Source: Pseudoxanthomonas suwonensis J47 (GTDB lineage Bacteria > Pseudomonadota > Gammaproteobacteria > Xanthomonadales > Xanthomonadaceae). Taken from it: a stretch of 62,063 nt of DNA. The notes under the pieces are model-generated. The model saw only the letters and a program-made list of their open reading frames with translations, searched no databases and was not told the origin of the DNA. Positions within the stretch are counted from its first letter, which is position 1. Each line of letters opens with the position of its first letter. The stretch spans positions 1 to 62,063 of the forward strand of contig NZ_AZUZ01000027.1 in assembly GCF_000513955.1 (NCBI RefSeq), in the 5' to 3' direction. The position numbers and the translations under genes were made by a program. Positions 57,539-62,063 of the stretch are shown here, in pieces.

Positions 57539-58005
57539 GGCGACCGCCTGCGCAGCGCGCGCAGCTTCGGCCAGAACGCCCGCTTGGCCGCCGGATTGCC
57601 GCGCAGCTCGTCGACCGGCCATTCGGCCATGAGCGCTTGCGCGGCAGGATCCGCGGGATCCAGGCCCGATGCACGCAGCATCGCCAGCTGCAGCCGGTCC
57701 GGCAGGCGCGGCGGGCGACGCAGCGCCCCACGCACCGGCGCGGCGGGCGCGCTGTCCTGTTCCAATGCAGCCGGGGTTACCGGTGGCGGCGGCGCACGCC
57801 GCACCGGCGCCACGTCGCGTTCATGCCGGGAGCCGTCGACCGGGCTGTGCACCCGGGCCGGCACGCGCTCGGGCGCAGCCTCGGGCGCCTGCTCCGCTAC
57901 GGCTTCCACCGCATCGTCCCCGTCGCCCAGGCGCAGCACGCTGTAGCCCAGCGCCTGCAGCCAGCGCCGCTGCTGCGGACTCCAGGCGGACGCGCCCGTG
58001 TTCAC
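57535..58005 (-). CDS. holD: Probable DNA polymerase III subunit psi (HolD)
   Basis: A 156-residue protein that would normally be left hypothetical. I assign psi on three grounds. The N-terminal QQRRWLQALGYSVLRL resembles the start of E. coli HolD (around WQLQQLGITQWSL). The C-terminal ELRGNPAAKRAFWPKLRAL matches its DLRANPTARAALWQQI. It also sits directly upstream of rimI with an ATGA overlap, as in E. coli. Residues about 35-98 are a Pro/Ala/Glu-rich, probably disordered insert that is short in E. coli. The start is a GTG at 58005, overlapping the pssA stop by four bases. Psi bridges chi (HolC) to the clamp loader. Confidence 0.7.
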   Translation of the reverse strand: MNTGASAWSPQQRRWLQALGYSVLRLGDGDDAVEAVAEQAPEAAPERVPARVHSPVDGSRHERDVAPVRRAPPPPVTPAALEQDSAPAAPVRGALRRPPRLPDRLQLAMLRASGLDPADPAAQALMAEWPVDELRGNPAAKRAFWPKLRALRRRSP

Positions 58006-58778
58006 ACCGCCGGCTCCGAGGGCCGCATGCGCTGCCACAGCGCCATGACCGGGCCGGACAGCGCATAGATCACGCCCACCGCCAGCAGCACCCGCGGCAG
58101 GTCGATCACCAGCAGGGCGATGGCCACCGGCACGATCAGCAGCGCCGCGAACGGCACCCGGTCGGCCCGGGCCCCGCCCTCGCCGCTGCCCTTGAAGCTC
58201 CAGTAGCGGATCCGGCTGACCATCAGCAGCGCCGCCACCAGGGTCACGCCCAGGGCGACGTAGCGCAGCTCCTCGCCGTTCCAGCCCAGCTCGCCGTCGG
58301 CGAAGGCCCAGACGAAGGACATCATCAGCCCGGCCGCCGCCGGGCTGGCCAGGCCGACGAACCAGCGCTTGTCGACGATGCCGACCTGGGTGTTGAAGCG
58401 GGCCAGGCGCAGTGCCGCGCAGGCCGCATAGAGGAAAGCGACCGCCCAGCCGACCCGGCCGAGCATCCCGCCGTCCAGCTTCAGCGCCGACAGCGACCAG
58501 TGGTACATCACCAGCGCCGGCGCCAGGCCGAAGCTGACCAGGTCGGCCAGCGAGTCGTACTGCACGCCGAATTCGCTGCTGGTGCCGGTCAGCCGCGCCA
58601 CCCGCCCGTCCACGCCGTCGGCCAGGCCGGCGACGAACACCGCGATCGCGGCGGCGGTGAAGTGGCTGTTGGCGGCGGCGATGATCGCGTAAAAGCCCGC
58701 GAACAGCCCGCAGGTGGTGAACAGGTTCGGCAGCAGGTAGATGCCGCGCGAGCGCGGCGGGGGACGGTCGTGTTCCAT
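58002..58778 (-). CDS. pssA: CDP-diacylglycerol--serine O-phosphatidyltransferase
   Basis: A 258-residue integral membrane enzyme that makes phosphatidylserine, the precursor of phosphatidylethanolamine. The CDP-alcohol phosphotransferase motif is complete: D54, D57-G58-x2-A61-R62-x8-G71-x3-D75-x3-D79. About seven or eight hydrophobic segments follow. It starts GIYLLPNLFTTCGLFAGFYAI, typical of the bacterial membrane-bound type II enzyme rather than E. coli PssA. The ATG at 58778 was chosen because the upstream extension is not family-like. It heads the pssA-holD-rimI unit and is divergent from the DUF4124 genes. Confidence 0.92.
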   Translation of the reverse strand: MEHDRPPPRSRGIYLLPNLFTTCGLFAGFYAIIAAANSHFTAAAIAVFVAGLADGVDGRVARLTGTSSEFGVQYDSLADLVSFGLAPALVMYHWSLSALKLDGGMLGRVGWAVAFLYAACAALRLARFNTQVGIVDKRWFVGLASPAAAGLMMSFVWAFADGELGWNGEELRYVALGVTLVAALLMVSRIRYWSFKGSGEGGARADRVPFAALLIVPVAIALLVIDLPRVLLAVGVIYALSGPVMALWQRMRPSEPAV

Positions 58779-58886
58779 CCCGCCAGTGTACGGGCCGGCC
58801 GCCCGCCTGCGAACCTCGACTTGCCAGTCCCGGGCCGGGGTGCTGCAATCGGCCCGTCCGTCACCCCGTCCACCGGAGACCTGCCG

Positions 58887-59267
58887 ATGCGCTTCACCTC
58901 CCGGTCCTGCCTGCTCCTCCTGGCCCTCGGCCTCTGTGGCGTCGCTTCGGCGGCCAACGTCTACACCTGGAAGGACGCCAACGGCGTCACCCACTCCTCC
59001 GACCAGCCGCCGCCGGGCCGGGCCTACGAGACCCGCCGGATGGATGGCAGCGCCCCGGAGGTGGAAACCGTCTCGCAGGCCGACGAAGCCCCGAGCCCGC
59101 AGTGCCTGAGCGCCCGCCGGAACCTGTCCGTGCTCAGCAGCGCCGGCGCCGTGCAGCAGGACAGCGACGGCGACGGCAAGCCCGACCGCACCCTCGGCGA
59201 CGACGAGCGCGCCGCGCAGAAGGAACTCGCCGAGGCCGCGGTCAAGGCCTACTGCAAGCAGGCCTGA
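58887..59267 (+). CDS. Exported DUF4124 domain protein
   Basis: A 126-residue protein with a signal peptide (MRFTSRSCLLLLALGLCG then VASA, residues 1-22). A DUF4124 domain follows at once (ANVYTWKDANGVTHSSDQPPPGRAYETR). This domain is common in gammaproteobacterial envelope proteins of unknown role. The tail contains a DSDGDGKPDRTL stretch and two cysteines (C77 and C123 by count). GGAG lies 9-12 bases before the ATG. Its stop overlaps the start of the next DUF4124 gene by one base (TGATG). Confidence 0.85.
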   Translation: MRFTSRSCLLLLALGLCGVASAANVYTWKDANGVTHSSDQPPPGRAYETRRMDGSAPEVETVSQADEAPSPQCLSARRNLSVLSSAGAVQQDSDGDGKPDRTLGDDERAAQKELAEAAVKAYCKQA

Positions 59268-59542
59268 TGCGCGCCGCCTGGGCGATCCTCGCCGGGCTGG
59301 CCGTGGGGGGCGGCCTGGCCTGGTGGTTGACCCGCGGGGAGGCCGCGCCCTCCCCCGAAGCCCGCGAACGGGCCGAGAACGCTGCCGCCGAAGCGGCCGA
59401 GGACGCGCTGCGCCCGCTGTACCGCTGGCGCGACGACGCCGGCAACCTGCACATCACCGACACCCCGCCCCCGCCCGGCCGCGCCTACGAGCGCCTGGCC
59501 CGCGAGCCGGAGCCTGGGATCCGGGTCAAGACCGGCGGCTGA
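59267..59542 (+). CDS. Membrane-anchored DUF4124 domain protein
   Basis: A 91-residue protein with an N-terminal transmembrane or uncleaved signal helix (AAWAILAGLAVGGGLAWWL). An Ala/Glu-rich helical spacer (about 25-48) leads to a DUF4124 domain (PLYRWRDDAGNLHITDTPPPPGRAYERL). It looks like a short paralogue of the preceding gene, to which it is coupled through TGATG. Function unknown; both probably act in the periplasm. proS starts 105 bases downstream. Confidence 0.8.
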   Translation: MRAAWAILAGLAVGGGLAWWLTRGEAAPSPEARERAENAAAEAAEDALRPLYRWRDDAGNLHITDTPPPPGRAYERLAREPEPGIRVKTGG

Positions 59543-59647
59543 GTCCCGCGCGCCGGCTTGCGGCGCCCCGCATCGCGCGTTCCACCGGGCGGCCAGCGCC
59601 CGGTGCTGGCAGAATGTCCGGCTTCCCGCCACGAACCTGCCCCCGCG

Positions 59648-61345
59648 ATGCGCCTGTCCCGCTTCCACCTGCACACCACCAAGGAAACCCCGGCCGACGC
59701 CGAACTGGTCAGCCACAAGCTGATGCTGCGCGCCGGCATGATCCGCAAGCTCGCCGCCGGCCTGTACACCTGGGCGCCGCTGGGCCTGCGCGTGCTGCGC
59801 AAGGTGGAGCGCGTGGTGCGCGAGGAAATGGACCGCGCCGGCGCGGTCGAGCTGCAGCTGCCGACCATCCAGCCGAAGGAGCTGTGGGAGGAAACCGGCC
59901 GCTGGGAGAAGTTCGGCGGCCAGCTGCTGAAGATCAGGGACCGCAAGGAAGCCGAGTACTGCTACAGCCCGACCGCGGAGGAAGCGATCACCGACTTCGC
60001 CCGCCAGGAGCTGAGCAGCTACAGGCAGCTGCCGGTCAACTTCTACCAGGTGCAGACCAAGTTCCGCGACGAGATCCGCCCGCGCTTCGGCGTGATGCGT
60101 TCGCGCGAGTTCCTGATGAAGGACGCCTATTCGTTCCACGTCACCGACGCCGACCTGGCGCGCGAGTACGAGAACATGAAGGCGGCCTACACCCGCATCT
60201 TCACCCGCCTGGGCCTGGAGTTCCGCGCCGTGCAGGCCGATTCCGGCGCGATCGGCGGCGACGCCTCGCAGGAATTCCACGTGCTGGCCGACTCGGGCGA
60301 GGACGCGCTGGCGTTTTCCACCGGCTCGGACTACGCGGCGAACGTCGAGGCCGCGCAGGCCGCCGCGCCGGCGCCGCGCCCGGCCGCCAGCGAGGACATG
60401 CGCAAGGTCGAGACGCCGGTCCAGAAGACCTGCGAGGACGTGGCCGCGCTGCTGGGCATCGCCCTGCAGCGCACGGTGAAGTCGGTCGCCGTGGTCGGCG
60501 AGGAAGGCTTCGTGCTGGCCCTGGTCCGTGGCGACCATTCGGTCAACGAGATCAAGCTGGCCAAGGTCGCCGGCGTGGGCGAATACCGCCCGGCCACCGA
60601 GGCGGAAATCCTCGAGCACCTGGGCAGCGAGCCGGGCTTCCTCGGCCCGGTCGGGCCGAAGCAGGCGATCCGCGTGGTCGCCGACCGCGAGGTCGCGGCG
60701 ATGGCCGACTTCGTCGTCGGCGCCAACGAGGCCGGTTACCACCTGGCCGGCGTGAACTGGGGCCGCGACCTGCCCGAGGCCGACGTGGTCGCCGACATCC
60801 GCAACGTGGTCGAGGGCGACCGCGCCGCCGACGGCGGCGAGCTGCGCCTGGCCCGCGGCATCGAGGTCGGCCATGTGTTCCAGCTCGGCCGCAAGTATTC
60901 GCAGGCGATGGGTTTCACCGTGCTCGACGAAACCGGCAAGTCGATCGTCCCGGCGATGGGCTGCTACGGCATCGGCGTGTCGCGGATCGTGGCCGCGGCG
61001 ATCGAGCAGAACCACGACGAGGCCGGCATCGTCTGGCCGGAGCCGATGGCGCCCTGGACCGTGGCCGTGTGCGTGATCAACCCGAAGAAGGACGCGGCGG
61101 TGGACGCGGCGGCGCAGTCGCTGCTGGACGAGCTGCTGGCCGCCGGCATCGACGCGGTGCTCGACGACCGTGGCCTGCGCCCGGGCGCGATGTTCGCCGA
61201 CATCGAACTGATCGGCATCCCGCACCGGGTGGTGGTATCCGAGCGCGGGCTGGCCGCCGGCACCTTCGAATACCGCGCGCGCCGCGGCGGCGAAGCCGAG
61301 GCGCTGGAACGTTCGCAGCTGCTGGAGCGCCTGGCCGCGGCCTGA
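59648..61345 (+). CDS. proS: Proline--tRNA ligase
   Basis: A 565-residue class II synthetase of the bacterial type. It starts [19 protein letters not shown] and has motif 1 around [23 protein letters not shown] and motif 2 around [26 protein letters not shown]. The inserted editing domain (about 220-400) hydrolyses Ala-tRNA(Pro). Motif 3 lies in [17 protein letters not shown], followed by a C-terminal anticodon-binding domain. The length is normal. No strong Shine-Dalgarno is seen. An intrinsic terminator follows. Confidence 0.96.
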   Translation: MRLSRFHLHTTKETPADAELVSHKLMLRAGMIRKLAAGLYTWAPLGLRVLRKVERVVREEMDRAGAVELQLPTIQPKELWEETGRWEKFGGQLLKIRDRKEAEYCYSPTAEEAITDFARQELSSYRQLPVNFYQVQTKFRDEIRPRFGVMRSREFLMKDAYSFHVTDADLAREYENMKAAYTRIFTRLGLEFRAVQADSGAIGGDASQEFHVLADSGEDALAFSTGSDYAANVEAAQAAAPAPRPAASEDMRKVETPVQKTCEDVAALLGIALQRTVKSVAVVGEEGFVLALVRGDHSVNEIKLAKVAGVGEYRPATEAEILEHLGSEPGFLGPVGPKQAIRVVADREVAAMADFVVGANEAGYHLAGVNWGRDLPEADVVADIRNVVEGDRAADGGELRLARGIEVGHVFQLGRKYSQAMGFTVLDETGKSIVPAMGCYGIGVSRIVAAAIEQNHDEAGIVWPEPMAPWTVAVCVINPKKDAAVDAAAQSLLDELLAAGIDAVLDDRGLRPGAMFADIELIGIPHRVVVSERGLAAGTFEYRARRGGEAEALERSQLLERLAAA

Positions 61346-61402
61346 AGCCGGCCATGCAGACGCGGCCTTCACGCCGCGTCGGCGACAAAACGGGCCCAAT
61401 AA

Positions 61403-61439
61403 GCGTCGCGTTTATCTCCGGATAATCGCGGCGTTTTTT
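61403..61439 (+). terminator. Intrinsic terminator after proS
   Basis: A CGTCGCG/CGCGGCG stem (one G-U pair), extended by TTATC/GATAA, closes on a small loop and is followed by TTTTTT. It lies about 60 bases beyond the proS stop and directly upstream of the H-NS gene promoter. Confidence 0.8.
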
Positions 61440-61448
61440 CATGGCGGT

Positions 61449-61477
61449 TTGCCCGGATTATGTCGATGGATTATCCT
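61449..61477 (+). promoter_or_regulatory. Candidate promoter of the H-NS family gene with dyad
   Basis: TTGCCC (61449-61454), a 17-base spacer and TATCCT (61472-61477) form a plausible sigma-70 promoter 50 bases before the H-NS gene. The spacer contains GGATTATGTC (61455-61464), whose exact complement GACATAATCC lies at 61498-61507. The palindrome GGATTATCC (61468-61476) overlaps the -10 box. The pattern suggests an operator. Confidence 0.5.
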
Positions 61478-61526
61478 CGGGCCAATCGTCCGTCCAGGAC
61501 ATAATCCCCCTGCTGGAGACCCCCCG

Positions 61527-61937
61527 ATGACGATCGACCTCAGCTCTCTTTCCCCGAAGGAACTCGACTCGCTGATCGCCACCGCGAAGAAGCGCCAGGC
61601 GCTGCTCAACAAGCGCGCGCCGATCAACCAGGTCCGCAGCAAGCTGACCCGGCTGGCCAAGGCCGAGGGTTACACCATCGAGGAGCTGTTCGGTGGCGGT
61701 GGCGCGCGCAAGGCCGCCCCGGCCCGCGCCGGCCGCAAGCTGGGCAAGGTGCCGCCGAAGTACCGCAATCCGGAAAACCCGAAGGAAACCTGGACCGGCC
61801 GCGGCAAGCAGCCGCGCTGGCTCGCCGCCTATATCGCCAAGGGCCGCGACCTGGGCGAGTTCCTGATCCCGGGTACCGCCAGGCTGACGCCCAAGCCCGC
61901 CTCCGGCGGCCGCAAGCGCGTGGTCAAGAAGAAGTAA
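61527..61937 (+). CDS. H-NS histone family protein
   Basis: A 136-residue nucleoid protein of the H-NS superfamily (Xanthomonas XrvA/Bv3F-like). A short N-terminal coiled-coil oligomerisation segment (SLSPKELDSLIATAKKRQALLNK shortened: residues 5-27) leads to a linker. The C-terminal DNA-binding core YRNPENPKETWTGRGKQP then RWL follows (about 83-104), with the GRGKQPRW hook that enters AT-rich minor grooves. A basic lysine tail follows. GGAG lies 9-12 bases before the ATG. It is expected to silence AT-rich and horizontally acquired DNA. It has its own promoter region with symmetric repeats, so autoregulation is possible. Confidence 0.88.
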   Translation: MTIDLSSLSPKELDSLIATAKKRQALLNKRAPINQVRSKLTRLAKAEGYTIEELFGGGGARKAAPARAGRKLGKVPPKYRNPENPKETWTGRGKQPRWLAAYIAKGRDLGEFLIPGTARLTPKPASGGRKRVVKKK

Positions 61938-61944
61938 TCGATCC

Positions 61945-61968
61945 GGGCGCCGCTGCGATGCGGCGCCC
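61945..61968 (+). terminator. Hairpin after the H-NS gene
   Basis: A perfect 9-bp stem GGGCGCCGC/GCGGCGCCC around TGCGAT, 7 bases beyond the stop. There is no U-run, so it is a weak terminator call. Confidence 0.4.
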
Positions 61969-62017
61969 GCGGCAGCTCCTCCGACGGGCTTGATCCGGCC
62001 GCCAGCAACGCGCTCCG

Positions 62018-62063
62018 CTACAGGTTCTTGCGCGCCGGGATCAGCAGGTTGCCGAACAGCAGG
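62018..62063 (-). CDS. Possible C-terminal end of a minus-strand gene (cut by the window)
   Basis: On the minus strand an open frame enters from the right edge and ends at a TAG (62020-62018). The last residues would be LLFGNLLIPARKNL. Only 14 codons are visible, so neither the gene nor its product can be identified. The frame is consistent with a real C-terminus converging on the H-NS gene, but chance cannot be excluded. Confidence 0.35.
   Translation of the reverse strand, partial: LLFGNLLIPARKNL

Overview
The window is about 62 kb of very GC-rich, densely coded chromosomal DNA. Gene order and protein style point to a gammaproteobacterium of the family Xanthomonadaceae (Lysobacter, Luteimonas, Pseudoxanthomonas or a relative). 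The evidence is the rsmI/lpoA/yraN, lptG-lptF/pepA-holC-valS and rimI-holD-pssA neighbourhoods, a Xanthomonas-type H-NS protein, GTAG-type REP palindromes, and a large TonB-dependent receptor next to SapC, cupin and tryptophan-halogenase genes. The genus is not resolved, and no rRNA, tRNA, CRISPR array, prophage or transposase gene was seen.

Layout: 1-475 holds only repeats. 476-3523 has rsmI facing away from lpoA-yraN. An FAD oxidase and a PatB-type C-S lyase follow, separated by a REP cluster. 6347-12993 is a minus-strand vitamin and housekeeping block (nrdR, GNAT, ribD, FMN riboswitch, ribE, ribBX, ribH, nusB, thiL) with glyA upstream; the riboswitch splits ribD from ribE-ribBX. An RcnB-like gene, ettA, a DUF3667 gene and a cation/proton antiporter come next. 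19518-30608 is a complete BcsD-type cellulose synthesis operon (bcsD, small bcsP/R-like, bcsA, bcsB, bcsZ, bcsC).

30915-38536 is the most distinctive region: a TonB-dependent receptor followed by SapC, a JmjC-like cupin, a flavin halogenase and a DUF6445 protein that carries a full 2-oxoglutarate/Fe(II) oxygenase signature. A palindromic LacI-family-like operator overlaps a candidate receptor promoter. This looks like a regulated nutrient-uptake locus with three associated redox enzymes whose substrate is unknown.

39287-46250 has pncB, two coupled glycosyltransferase-like genes and purL. 46388-61937 is core housekeeping: dsbC-like, xerD, an RDD protein, lptFG, pepA, holC, valS, rimI, holD, pssA, two DUF4124 genes, proS and an H-NS family gene. 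Intergenic space is rich in palindromic repeats, notably a dispersed hairpin family with a constant TGGA apex and base-pair-preserving changes in the stem, and a GTAG palindrome lying in frame inside valS.
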